From contig JBHJMP010000719.1 of the NCBI GenBank assembly GCA_043381765.1, forward strand, positions 1 through 29,637: a DNA stretch of 29,637 nucleotides, given 5' to 3'. Below are positions 1-16,841 of this stretch, one piece after another (position 1 is the first letter of the stretch; every line of letters begins with the position of its first letter). Position numbers and translations under genes: made by a program. A model generated the notes under the pieces. That model ran no database searches, was not told the origin of the DNA, and saw nothing but the letters and a program-made list of their open reading frames with translations. Source of the DNA: Collodictyon triciliatum (Eukaryota > CRuMs).

Positions 1-98
<98 letters not shown>
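1..98. repeat. (CA)n dinucleotide microsatellite at window edge
   Basis: An uninterrupted CA repeat of about 49 units begins at base 1, so the true array probably extends left of the window. No gene is visible in it. Confidence 0.98.
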
Positions 99-99
<1 letters not shown>

Positions 100-295
100 C
101 AACTATCACACATTTGTGACTAGTCTGGAAGGAAGCTCCTCATCGCTGCTTGTTGACTCGATGCCTTTCCTTGCTTCACGCAGCCCATCGCCCATCCGAA
201 GTGCAGGAATACGCAAAATTGGTACCTTTCCTTTCCTTTCGTTTCCTGTCCTGTGCATTTCACCTCCATCTTCAAATATACAAAGATTTTAAAAG

Positions 296-553
296 ACCGC
301 GAGACTCATCCCAAAACCACGTACGGCCTCGAAAGCAGGCCGCAGCCTACAGAGAGAAGCGAGCCCACTTCGCTGCCGTCCGCCGCTGCGAGTGGCCGAT
401 GAGATAGTTGGAAACGCGAACGGCAACGACGCGGACGACGAGACGGAGGAACTGACCCGCACAAACGAGCGCTCCGAGACAAGTGTGCGGCACAACCGGT
501 CGCGCGATGGCGATGAGGCAACACTGAGTCTGCCCCGCCTGATGCACGTGTGA
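296..553 (+). CDS. possible 3' terminal exon of an unrecognised plus-strand gene
   Basis: This is a GC-rich block in an AT-rich setting, with an open frame of 86 codons running to TGA at 551-553. It follows an AG at 294-295 that could be a 3' splice site, preceded by a C/T-rich stretch at about 228-265. The second half of the translation is hydrophilic and acidic, with runs such as NDADDETEEL and NERSETSVRH, which looks like real protein. The first half is arginine- and proline-rich and less convincing. A competing open frame starts after the AG at 284-285 and ends at about 407, and the minus strand is also partly open. I see no known domain and cannot name the product. Upstream exons, if any, would lie left of the window or in 99-290, where I see no clear exon. 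Confidence 0.3.
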   Translation, partial: TARLIPKPRTASKAGRSLQREASPLRCRPPLRVADEIVGNANGNDADDETEELTRTNERSETSVRHNRSRDGDEATLSLPRLMHV

Positions 554-1343
554 TTCCTCCGTTGGCTTTGATTCCTGATATTGAGTTATTCTATATATAT
601 TTTATGAATACTTCTGTCACATGAACCAACAAGTGTCCGTGGTGGGGATGCGAGGGATTTCATTTGCCATATTTCTCTCTTTTCCTAGTTTTCTATTCCC
701 CATACATTTTCGTGCTTCTTTCGCACCTTTGTTTTCAACACCGCATTACATGTATTTTCTGTGTATCAGATTCCGGAATGCCAGGAAAATTATTGCTGCA
801 ATTAATAAAACTGAAAATAAAATGAAACGAGAAACTANNNNNNNNNNNNNNNNNNNNNNNNNNNNNNNNNNNNNNNNNNNNNNNNNNNNNNNNNNNNNNN
901 NNNNNNNNNNNNNNNNNNNNNNNNNNNNNNNNNNNNNNNNNNNNNNNNNNNNNNNNNNNNNNNNNNNNNNNNNNNNNNNNNNNNNNNNNNNNNNNNNNNN
1001 NNNNNNNNNNNNNNNNNNNNNNNNNNNNNNNNNNNNNNNNNNNNNNNNNNNNNNNNNNNNNNNNNNNNNNNNNNNNNNNNNNNNNNNNNNNNNNNNNNNN
1101 NNNNNNNNNNNNNNNNNNNNNNNNNNNNNNNNNNNNNNNNNNNNNNNNNNNNNNNNNNNNNNNNNNNNNNNNNNNNNNNNNNNNNNNNNNNNNNNNNNNN
1201 NNNNNNNNNNNNNNNNNNNNNNNNNNNNNNNNNNNNNNNNNNNNNNNNNNNNNNNNNNNNNNNNNNNNNNNNNNNNNNNNNNNNNNNNNNNNNNNNNNTT
1301 GTGGTATGGAAAGAGACAGAAACTTTCGGCCATACGCACAGCT
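554..1343. other. intergenic region between convergent genes, containing a 461-base gap
   Basis: This lies between the possible plus-strand exon ending at 553 and the 3' end of the minus-strand kinase. It is AT-rich, and 838-1298 is all N. I see no supported exon in the readable parts. Confidence 0.7.
838..1298. other. assembly gap (461 N)
   Basis: A run of N of an estimated, non-round length. Open frames reported across it have no meaning. Confidence 1.
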
Positions 1344-3773
1344 TTATTCGTGTTTGGCTCCTGCATGGTCAGCAGAGGATGAAGCTGCGGCTTCGGCTTG
1401 CTTCTGTTTCTGAAGAATCGAGGACGCAGATGACAACTGCGATTGTTTCTTCCACACACGCACCTTGGACTTAATCATCACCTATGCAATCGATCAACCC
1501 AGTTAGCATAGTTCGATTCGGTGGGGACAGATGAGGTGTTTCTCTATAAATAGACGTAGTATCGCAATAGAAACAAGGAGAAATTAAGCGCGTTTGTCCC
1601 AGGGCAGATGAAGAAGAGGAGAGGAGAGAAGAGAAGAGAAGAGAAGAGAAGAGAAGAGAAGAGAAGAGAAGAGAAGAGAAGAGAAGAGAAGAGAAGAGAA
1701 GAGAAGAGAAGAGAAGAGAAGAGAAGAGAATTTACCATGCGATACACCTGTGTGGACAAATCAGTAATAGCAGAGTTGATTTCATCCTCGGAGGCATTGA
1801 CAATATCGTGGACGTCTTGAGACATCGGCTCGGCTCCGTTGTTTGTAAGGAACGGGTGTTTCTATACAACATAGTCAGCAAAATATAGGAGGTTTCAATA
1901 ACAGATATTGCTGCTTTATTCAATATAGAATGATAGAATATATGACTCGGAAGGTAAATACTCGAAAGGAGAGAAAAAGAACGTCCGCTTTATCAGAATC
2001 AACTGAACACATCGTGTCTGTAGTATAAAATAAGAGACTATTCTTTCAAAGACTGAAACCTTCATCTCGGCGATGGTAATGCGAGTGTCGGGATTCTTGT
2101 CTAGCATACGATTGAGAAGATCTTTGAGGGTTTCTGGGATAGGACCAGGGAAGGTAACTGCGTCGTTCTTGATGGATTCCATCAGCGATATCTGAGTGGC
2201 GCCTGTGAACGGTAGCTTAGCAAAAACAAAGCAAAAGAACGTCACGCCGAGAGCCCACACATCGACAGGCGGGCCGCGGTATTCTCCACCGGCACAGATT
2301 TCGGGAGAGTAGAATAGAGGTGTTCCAGCGGTTTTTCGAATTAGCTGGTCACCGTCACTGTGCATCTGCGACACTCCAAAGTCTCCGAATTTGATAATTC
2401 CACCAGAAACCATGATATTTTCTGGCTTGATGTCACGATGGATGACTCCCTGTTGATGCACTATGAGGGGGACGGGGTGGAGAGCAGGCAAGAATCAGTC
2501 ACATCTCATCATCATAAAAAATTAATACATTTGGGCCGAAACATGAAAGGTTTAGAGGACTTGATAATCGTCCAAAAAAAGAAAAGGGGAATTAACAAAA
2601 TATGAGCTCGAATTTAGCCAGTTCGATTCAAATATTGATACATTCAGACTCACAGTATTCTAGACCAAGCACAGACTGACGCGCATATTTGTAGGTGGTT
2701 TCCATCGGCAGTGGCGTCAAATCCTCCTTTGTGATGTCCATTGTGATTCCATCTGTGGCGTACTCAAAAACTATCATAGAATATGATACGAAAAAGGTTT
2801 TTTAAAAAAGGGAACCATGTCGGATAGGTGATATTGAATTATTATTTCAGCCTTTTCTCTTGCTTTCAGTAACCGAATAAATCAATAATGACCCCAATAG
2901 TTCAATATTACTTGTGGGGTCGAGTAGATTCACCAAACTCTCATTTGAATTAAGTGCTTAGTAAGAAAAAAAAATGCGGTGAGGGTGGCAAAATCATGAA
3001 CGTACTCATGTAGAGCTTGTCCTCGTTGGGGTCGTCCATGACTTCAAAAAGGCGGATGGCGTTTGGATGGCTCAGTTTCTTCTGGATGGCGATTTCCCGC
3101 AGAATGTTCTGCATGGGATCGTCCTTTGCGAAACGAGAGCGCTTTTTGAGGACTGATTTGTTGCAGATCTTCATTGCGTAGTAAGCACCCGTGCTTGCAT
3201 GGCGGCAGCGTTTGACTTTGCCGTATGCGCCTTTGCCAAGTGTTGCTTCCACAATGTACTCGTTCACCTTCTTCTCTCCAGACTCGGAGTTTGTTTTGCT
3301 GATCTTGTTGGTCTCATGGAATTCTTCCGCTTCATTTGTTCACATATATAGGAAGGAAGATAGTGCGTATTCATATGTTTAATGCCACTGTTGAGAACAT
3401 AACCCTCTGGGCAAGTCAGAAACTAAACGCGGTGTCCTGTGTGATTCGTATGTCAAGGTATTCCAAAATAGTCCCGAATAAGCCAAAGAAGAAAAAAGAA
3501 AGAAAAGAAAGAAAGAAAAGAAAGAAAAGAGAAAGAAGAGAAAGAAAAGAAATTGCTACCTGACATTTTACAGTGCTGAGTCGCTCGAGTTTGACTTTGC
3601 GGATGCAGACGCTTGAAGAGATCCCTGCCTTTCTCTTCTGCCTGAGGAGCAGCAGCAGTCAAGTCAGTGGAAGGAAGCAATTGTGGAGACCCAGGCAGCA
3701 GTTTGCCGATTTTTTTTCGATTGGACAGGTTTATTCGGTTGAGTTTGGCCTTTTCGCTTGGTTTGCGATTCAT
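1344..3773 (-). CDS. CAMKK: Ca2+/calmodulin-dependent protein kinase kinase (CaMKK)-type Ser/Thr kinase, 6 exons
   Basis: Exons in transcript order are 3773-3560, 3329-3006, 2770-2654, 2460-2060, 1861-1736 and 1481-1344, giving 439 codons before TAA. The catalytic motifs are complete: glycine loop GKGAYGKV (103-110), lysine of YYAMKI (K125), helix-C glutamate (E150), HRDIKPEN (226-233), DFG (245-247), GTPLFYSPE (264-272). Family features are a reduced basic insert between the lysine and helix C ([12 protein letters not shown]), the block [14 protein letters not shown], and after the kinase fold [11 protein letters not shown] plus a tail with [11 protein letters not shown] and [11 protein letters not shown]. 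That tail lines up with the autoinhibitory and calmodulin-binding segment of animal CaMKKs. CaMKKs phosphorylate the activation loops of CaMK and AMPK/SNF1 kinases in the cytosol or nucleus, and I infer the same role here. The start is uncertain: in-frame ATGs also lie at 3791 and 3833. The last large intron holds a pentamer repeat. Confidence 0.88.
1616..1730. repeat. (GAGAA)n pentanucleotide array in a CaMKK intron
   Basis: About 22 nearly perfect pentamer units within the intron 1482-1735. On the transcribed (minus) strand the array reads TTCTC, so it is pure pyrimidine and starts just after the 5' splice site. Confidence 0.95.
3486..3552. repeat. imperfect purine tract (GAAA/GAAAA) in the first CaMKK intron
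   Basis: An all-purine stretch within the intron 3330-3559. It is pyrimidine-rich on the sense strand of the kinase gene and starts a few bases inside the 5' splice site. Confidence 0.85.
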
Positions 3774-3833
3774 TGTTTGCCGCACACACATATCCACTTG
3801 CGTTTGGTTTGGGGCGGTTTGGTTCGCATTCAA

Positions 3834-4302
3834 TGAATGATTGCCCCAAATGCAATATCAAGAGATTCGACAACAAAAATGTAATTGTGGAACATATATT
3901 CTCAGGGAATAGTTTTCGGCTTTGGTAAATCGGAGCGGTGATTTCCACTCTGATCGGGGCTGTGGCACAGACGGGCGTGCAGGTTTTCTGGGTGCGCAAG
4001 GGTTGATTTATTGGGGCTTCAATAAAATTAAGTGAAAAAATGAGAAAGAAAAAAAAACAGTCGTTCCTTATTTATTCCAAAAACATAGGAATAAATCTGT
4101 CGGACTCTATTTTCATTCCATCCGTCAGTAATGTCCAGGTTTTTTTTTTTTTTTATTAGTCTAAGGCTTCACATATATTTGCGCTGTGATTGATGAGACT
4201 CAAGGAGAGAAACAGAGGATGAAAAAAAAGAATGAAAAAAAGAGAAAAAGAATTCATATCGATGCATACAAAAAAAAAAAAATATGGTTCTGTTGGATGC
4301 AA
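3834..4302. other. intergenic region between two tandem minus-strand genes
   Basis: This holds the putative 5' flank of the kinase gene and the 3' flank of the permease gene. It contains a T13-16 run at about 4139-4154 and an A12 run at 4270-4282. On the minus strand an AATAAA lies in about 4066-4080 and could serve as a permease polyadenylation signal. No exon is supported. Confidence 0.5.
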
Positions 4303-7300
4303 TTAGGACGATGACGACCCGCCAAAGTATCGGTATAGAACCCCGCCAAAAACTGTGCCCAATACGCAGGATACCTGTGTTTGCCATCCTGCCATGGACA
4401 TTGTGAACATGCAAAGCAGGATAGGTGGGACACTCATAATCTGAAGAAAGGAGGAGATGAGGATATTTGTTTATTTAGTTTCTTTTTTCTTTTTTTATTA
4501 AAACAAACATACGGAGAATTATCAAACTTTTTTTCGTTTTGCTATCGTAAATGAAAAAATTTTGCGAAAAAATCCAATCGAAATCTACAGAATGTAAAGA
4601 TTGAGTATGAAAACTGTGTACCCAGGCGCCCGTGTTTCCTCCAGGAACGCAAAATGGTCGATGCATGTTGGGTTCAGAGTACTTGAGGTAAAGAAAAGCA
4701 ATAAACTCTAATGCAATGGTCCCAGCGTACAGGAACATGTCCACTTCAACGATTGCCTGGTTTATTTTTAAAAATAATAATAATAAAGATTTCAGACAAA
4801 GGAGGTACATGTAGGAATTGGTAAGTAATTGACAATAACATAATAAATTGTCGATAGGAAATTATCAAAGAGTGGCGACTCGAGTTCTAACTTTCCTTTA
4901 AAATCTGAACACTTTTAGCAAATCATAAATACGGGAGTTTTCCTTTAACATTCAGCAGATGCAATTTTTCCGTTCCAAAAAAAAAACTGTAATTACACAA
5001 ATGTAAAAATCAATAGTAATTCTCGCCTCAAAGTCCAAGATGGAGGCAACGAATAAGATAAGCACGGCATTTGACACAATTGCCACATGTGGGGTGTCTA
5101 TTGAAAGGAAATGGCTCAGAAGAAATCCACTTGCAACGGTAAATATATAAGATTGCCATACTGTGTCATAATTTTTCTAATTTTGTTCGATTTTTTTTTG
5201 TAATAAGGGCTGAAACACATGCGAGTCTGCACAAAGTGGAATGAAATATACCATATTTTGGATGTAAGTCTTGCAAAAAGCTGGGAACCATCCCTAACTC
5301 TGCCATTCCATGGATTGCTCTGGCGGATGTTGCCAAAACAACATTAAACATGCCCAGGGAACTCAATGCTGCGGATATAGTAATCCAGTAACCAAGCCAT
5401 GGACCGATACTCTGCGTGGTCCATAATAAAATGGAAAGATAGGTTTATTAATATGTTTTCCAGGAAGAAAATAGTATAAATTCCTTACGGTTGACCCATG
5501 TTTGTAACAACAAGATACAATAAATTATTCCGTAATGTTAAAACAGTATTTGCAAGAGAAAATTTCCATCGTACCGTGTCAGCAATCTCGGAGAAATAAC
5601 CATCATACCAGGATGAGAAACTCTGTACAAAAAAGTGTAAAATGAGACATTAATGATAATTTAAAGAGTAGAAAAGAGGTATGGTTCTTATATTTTTCTA
5701 TGAATTTTTTTTGTCAACCGACAGGTTAGATTCAATAAAGTAAGCATAAATATATACCCCAGTTTCCAGTCCAACAGACACAGATAATGGAATCAAATAA
5801 CTGATAATCATCATGAATAATGCGATTAGCATAGCCAACGGGTATGTTCTTTTTGGATTATCTACTTCGCCCGCAACACAACCCATCGTGTTCCATCCGC
5901 TCGTATTCCACATAATGATAGAAATAAACAAAGACCACTCCGGATGGGGTACAGTCTATGGAATGTACGTTGTGAGTTTTGGGCGCGCATGTTTAAGGTC
6001 AAATCATGTAAGCGGTGCACATACAATAGCAACCTCTAGGAAAAGGAAAAGGAAAAGGAAAAGGAAAAGGAAAAGGAAAAGGAAAAGTTATTGGTATAAA
6101 ATACGATGTTTGCTTCTACTTGAAAAATTATGTAACTGTTTTTGAAGATAATAAATTAATGAACATAAGACTAACAGCTTCCCATTGCCCAGGGTCTATC
6201 TCCGGAAGTCCAATAATAAAAAATACAAGGAAAGGAAGAAGGACGAGAACAGTGAAGACAATTGAGACAACACCAACAACATCCAGTCCTCTAATATTTA
6301 CTAAAGTGATGAACCCAACGACGGCCAATTGTATCAAAAACTTGCTAGGTACCCATAAACCAATACAAAAAAAAATATTCAAAATCAGTGAAAAATTTTG
6401 GCTAAAAAGGAAATAAATGGAACCGCTTAATGCGATGTAAATCATATTATTTTGCATTAATTTAGTTATGAATAAACTCATAAAAATAACAAAACAAAAA
6501 ATTACGTTGGTGTTTCAATATCACCCCAAAAGAATTGAATGTAATCGACGAACAATGTGGGGTACAAGGAAGAGTCAATAATATTGCAGAATAAACTTAT
6601 GAATCCATTAATAAAACCAAGCGTGTCACCAAAGGCTCGTTGCACCCAGAGGATATAACTAAAATGAATATATTGTTGATTCGTATTGTGGAAAAGAATA
6701 TGGTTGACTTGATAATCGTGCTCCTTTTCTATATCCAAATCAATCTACCCAATCTTCTAGATGCTACCTTAAAGCAAAATAAACGCACAAATGGCATATT
6801 TATTACCCATAAATCCATACGCACTTTCCCGATTATTCGATTGAAAGGCATATCGACATGAGCATAAACACAAGATGACTATTCAAATACAATATCAAGG
6901 CCAAACCCCATGTTGTGCGGCATGGCCGTGGAAAGCTCCGCAGTCATAAGGGCCATGCTAAGCGACCACACAAACGGCAGAATCAGGATGGCTGTGAAGG
7001 AATAGAGCGGCCCGCCGGCCTGAACGGCACCTTCCACTCCGTACGGCCCACCACAAGCGCCCAGGAAAGCAAAGGCCGCCAACTGCATCACGCCGGTATT
7101 TCTTGTGTGGACTTTCGTTTCGATCGAATCCCCCTCGGACAGCGTCGGCACTGCATGGTCGCCCGAGACCAGAAGGCTGCTTGAGAAGTCGCTGTCATTG
7201 TGGGCCAACGCCGCTTGAATCTGCGCCCGTCCCAAAGCGTCTGGCGTTGGCGAAAACAGAAGCGGATCGCTCGGCCGATCTCCACACTCGCCTGTCTCTG

Positions 7301-7511
7301 CTTCTGCCTCGGACTCTGCGTGGCGGGTTCGCGAAGACGTCTCTGAGCGGAAAACACGCAGAGGGATCCCGGACGCCTGTGCGCTGCCGTCTTCAGCATC
7401 GCTCGGCGCTGGGTTGTACAGGAAGGAAAACGACGATGAGCTGGCCAGAGACGAAGTCCAGTCGTCGCTGGTGATCCGATCAAAGACCGACGACAAAGTC
7501 CGCAGACTCAT
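4303..7511 (-). CDS. APC-superfamily amino-acid/polyamine permease (LAT/PUT type), 9 exons
   Basis: Exons in transcript order are 7511-6907, 6658-6506, 6344-6176, 5955-5758, 5622-5575, 5411-5252, 5097-5027, 4756-4622 and 4440-4303, giving 558 codons. A hydrophilic, acidic N-terminal tail of about 138 residues precedes the first membrane segment, which carries the family signature GGPYGVEGAVQAGG (154-167). Further landmarks are TAELSTAMP, the exon-spanning GGYILWVQRAFG, WNTSGWNTMG with AGEVDNPKRTYP, SWYDGYFSEIA, SARAIHGMAELGMVP, a hydrophobic ILFVASILDF and RPFCVPGG near the C-terminus. About 11-12 hydrophobic segments are expected. The relatives are plant polyamine-uptake transporters, trypanosomatid POT-type carriers and other LATs. 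The likely role is uptake of polyamines or cationic/neutral amino acids across the plasma membrane. The substrate cannot be read from sequence. The exon ending at 5027 has a GC rather than GT donor. The ATG at 7511 is the first methionine before the acidic tail. Confidence 0.88.
6039..6087. repeat. (GGAAAA)n hexanucleotide array in a permease intron
   Basis: About eight perfect hexamers within the intron 5956-6175. On the sense (minus) strand they read TTTTCC, again pyrimidine-only. Confidence 0.93.
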
Positions 7512-8645
7512 GCTCTGGATTTACGTGTTGTGTGAGTGTGTTTGTGTCTGCTGTTCTATGGGTTTTGTGATGTGCGGGCGTTGCTTTTTTTTTTTTTTAC
7601 TTACTTTCAGTTTATTTACATATAATAATTCTTATTTATTTTTCTTCTACTCTGCCAGGTGTTTGTGTTGAAGAAGGTCGTGCTGTGGGGCTCAGAGGTG
7701 GGTTGGTTTGTGGAGTGGGGCAATGAAGTGGACTCGACACAAGAAAAAGCGAAAGAGATTTTATAAAAAGAAGTTTTACTATTGTGATCGAACTCATTTG
7801 AATTTGGCAGGGTTTGCTGATTTCTGGTTGGGGCGACACGCATGAGATATACAGATAGTGCAAGCGCCAGCATCAAGAGATTCGACATTCAGGATGCAAA
7901 GCTTTTCTGCCACGCGGATTTTGTTGACTTTATTGAAAAAGAAACTTCATATTTATAGAGGTAAATAACAACAGAGGGAGGATATAAGGTGAAGGTAGTT
8001 TAGGTGTGGTGTATTTTTGAGTTGGTTGTGACGCTGTGGTTTATACAGGTTTCTAAAAATCAATACGTCGAAGATTGGTCAACTTAGATTCTTAGAACTG
8101 TAAACCGGATGACAGATATTCTGGCCCTTAACGCCGTTGAATCGGGTTGGTTGCTGATCACATTAACCTTTTCTTTCTCCCTCTTTTTGCGCGTTACTAA
8201 AGGCTACAGCTTGTATATATCTTGCATGTAAGGAGTAGCCTATTCCTCAACGCCCCGTGATATAATGTCATTTTTTTTACGCCAATCTAAATACAAGCCC
8301 CTATAGGCAAGTAAATCCCTTTTCAATCGGTTATAGTGTTTACGATACTTGTGTCTCATATAAAGGCTGTACTTCGCGATGTTGCAACAGCGTCTATATG
8401 CTTTTTTCTTTTTTCTTTGGGAATTAGTAAGCAGTGATGTTTGCTCAAGTGACCTTGCAACATTTTTATTTATTTTATTTTTAAAAGATTGGACTCTTCG
8501 GATCGACATATCTATTGGAAACTCAACAATGAAGATTAGCGAGCAAACATTCCATTTTAGCATTTACAGAAAACCAGAACGATTCATTCAATTTTTCTCA
8601 TTTTTTCTGCTAGAGCAGTGCGATGTATTTGCGTGATTTCAACGA

Positions 8646-8646
<1 letters not shown>

Positions 8647-8741
<95 letters not shown>

Positions 8742-8742
8742 T
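8647..8742. repeat. (TTA)n trinucleotide array
   Basis: About 32 uninterrupted units. The poly-Leu and poly-Ile open frames over it are artefacts. Confidence 0.98.
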
Positions 8743-8970
8743 GCCCAGCTTCATAAATGGTGTTTTGACTGCTTGCTAGGCCACCGAATCGGCACGACTC
8801 TAGCGAATCACCCATTATTCGGGGCTCTGATGCCAATTGGGTTGACACATGATAATGATTTCCCCAGTATCTATTATGTGGTTCATCGGCAATCTTGGCT
8901 CTTGCTTATTTGCAGGGACAATATTGCAAGACCTCATCCCTTTTGACAAACGTGGGACTCCTCGTGCTGC

Positions 8971-9140
8971 TTTGTTTTTATTTTTATTTTTATTTTGTTT
9001 TTGTTTTTGTTTTTGTTTTTGTTTTTATTTTATTTTTGTTTTTGTTTTTGTTTTTGTTTTTGTTTTTGTTTTTGTTTTTGTTTTTGTTTTTGTTTTTGTT
9101 TTTATTTTTTATTTTTGTTTTTGTTTTTGTTTTTATTATT
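8971..9140. repeat. (TTTTTG)n hexanucleotide array with TTTTTA variants
   Basis: About 27 hexamer units. The A-containing variants cluster at both ends and the G-containing units form the core. The array is T-rich on the same strand as the ISWI gene that starts about 240 bases downstream. Confidence 0.96.
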
Positions 9141-9375
9141 GTTATATTTTGGTTTTTTTGTTTGCTTATTTTCCTTTTGATATCACATCACAATAGTTTG
9201 TGAAAAAAATTATCAATTAAAAAAGGAAACAAGCAAAAAGCCGTCGTGATGTAAGGAGGTTTCATAAAGGGAGAAGAGCATTTATATTCTAGGGTGCGAT
9301 TTGATTGAACCCATCAAACCAGTTCGATTTGGTTTTTGCTGTTTAGGGTTTTCTGTCCCTGCAAGCTCTTCAAAG

Positions 9376-16071
<6,696 letters not shown>

Positions 16072-16120
16072 GTTTGCTTTTATAATTCTTTATCTTAATA
16101 CAATATTTATTTATTAATTG

Positions 16121-16281
16121 ATGGATGGATGGATGGATGGATGGATGGATGGGTGGATGAGTGGGTGGGTGGATGGGTGGATTGATGGATTGATGGATTG
16201 ATGGATGGATGGATGGATGGATGGATGGATGGATGGATGGATGGATGGATGGATGGATGGATGGATGGATGGATGGATGGA
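16121..16281. repeat. (ATGG)n tetranucleotide array ending at an assembly gap
   Basis: GGAT/GGGT-type tetramers, interrupted by variant units in 16150-16200, then perfect units up to the gap. The array lies just inside the intron following ISWI exon 16013-16071. The same tetramer borders the second large gap at 21085-21097. Confidence 0.97.
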
Positions 16282-16381
16282 NNNNNNNNNNNNNNNNNNN
16301 NNNNNNNNNNNNNNNNNNNNNNNNNNNNNNNNNNNNNNNNNNNNNNNNNNNNNNNNNNNNNNNNNNNNNNNNNNNNNNNNN
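16282..16381. other. assembly gap (exactly 100 N)
   Basis: Exactly 100 N, the usual placeholder for a gap of unknown size. It separates the (ATGG)n end of the ISWI 5' part from a (TTTGTC)n array. Confidence 1.
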
Positions 16382-16480
16382 TTGTCTTTGTCTTTGTCTT
16401 TGTCTTTGTCTTTGTCTTTGTCTTTGTCTTTGTCTTTGTCTTTGTCTTTGTCTTTGTCTTTGTCTTTGTCTTTGTCTTTG
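16382..16480. repeat. (TTTGTC)n hexanucleotide array starting at the gap
   Basis: About 16 perfect hexamers running out of the gap. The poly-SL, poly-CL and poly-VF open frames over it are artefacts. Confidence 0.97.
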
Positions 16481-16841
16481 GCGGAAGCCACGCATCAGCT
16501 TCTGGTCTGCTGTCTTGTTTGGTTTGATCAGAGAACGCGCAAATTGCTTGTGTGGCGGAATATTCTTGAGAATCGTTTAGTTCGTTAAACTCGATACAAA
16601 CATTTAAAAAAAAACAAATCCAATGTGGAATTTATTTTCATTTCAATATTTGAATATATGTCACTTTGAAGCCCCTTTAAAAAGTTAAATTCGAGTTTAT
16701 AAACTTAATGTATTTGCCCTGCAGGTAATGTCAGCATACGTTTTGGAAGGCGCTAGCGCGGATTCCTGGTATAGAGACAGATAGGAAGCTCCATTGTTTT
16801 TTTTATTTTAGTTACTACTATTGGGACAAGGATTGGAGAAC
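16481..16841. other. unassigned stretch between the gap-side repeat and the NIP45-like gene
   Basis: The plus strand is open from the repeat to TAA at about 16586 and contains HQLLVCCLVWFDQRTRK, while the minus strand is also open. Neither resembles the SANT region expected next for ISWI. The rest is AT-rich 3' flank of the minus-strand gene. I cannot support a call. Confidence 0.4.

Larger units (their letters stand above)
7512..9375. other. divergent intergenic region, permease 5' flank to ISWI 5' flank
   Basis: The left part is AT-rich with a T12 run at about 7587. A minus-strand open frame of 107 codons (8563-8240, very basic) has no recognisable domain, and I do not call it a gene. The segment about 8742-8965 is less repetitive and has open frames on the plus strand, including a hydrophobic PVSIMWFIGNLGSCLFAG; it may be a decayed or unrecognised exon. 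Two large T-rich arrays occupy 8647-8742 and 8971-9140. Sequence from 9200 to 9375 should hold the ISWI promoter or 5' UTR, but I see no defined promoter motif. Confidence 0.45.

Noticed and set aside
838-1298. Open frames of about 240-250 codons crossing the first gap.
   Set aside because: They consist mostly of N and cannot be evaluated.
8421-8465. Plus-strand translation SSDVCSSDL, identical to a reading of the Illumina read-2 adapter, hinting at contamination.
   Set aside because: The codons differ from the adapter at most positions (nucleotide identity only about 60 percent), so it is not adapter DNA. I treat the peptide match as coincidence.
8240-8563. Minus-strand open frame of 107 codons as a gene.
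   Set aside because: Strongly basic, low-complexity composition, no recognisable domain and no supporting splice or promoter context; such a frame can occur by chance.
8623-9203. Long Leu-, Ile- and Phe-Val/Cys-rich open frames.
   Set aside because: Translations of (TTA)n and (TTTTTG)n arrays, not proteins.
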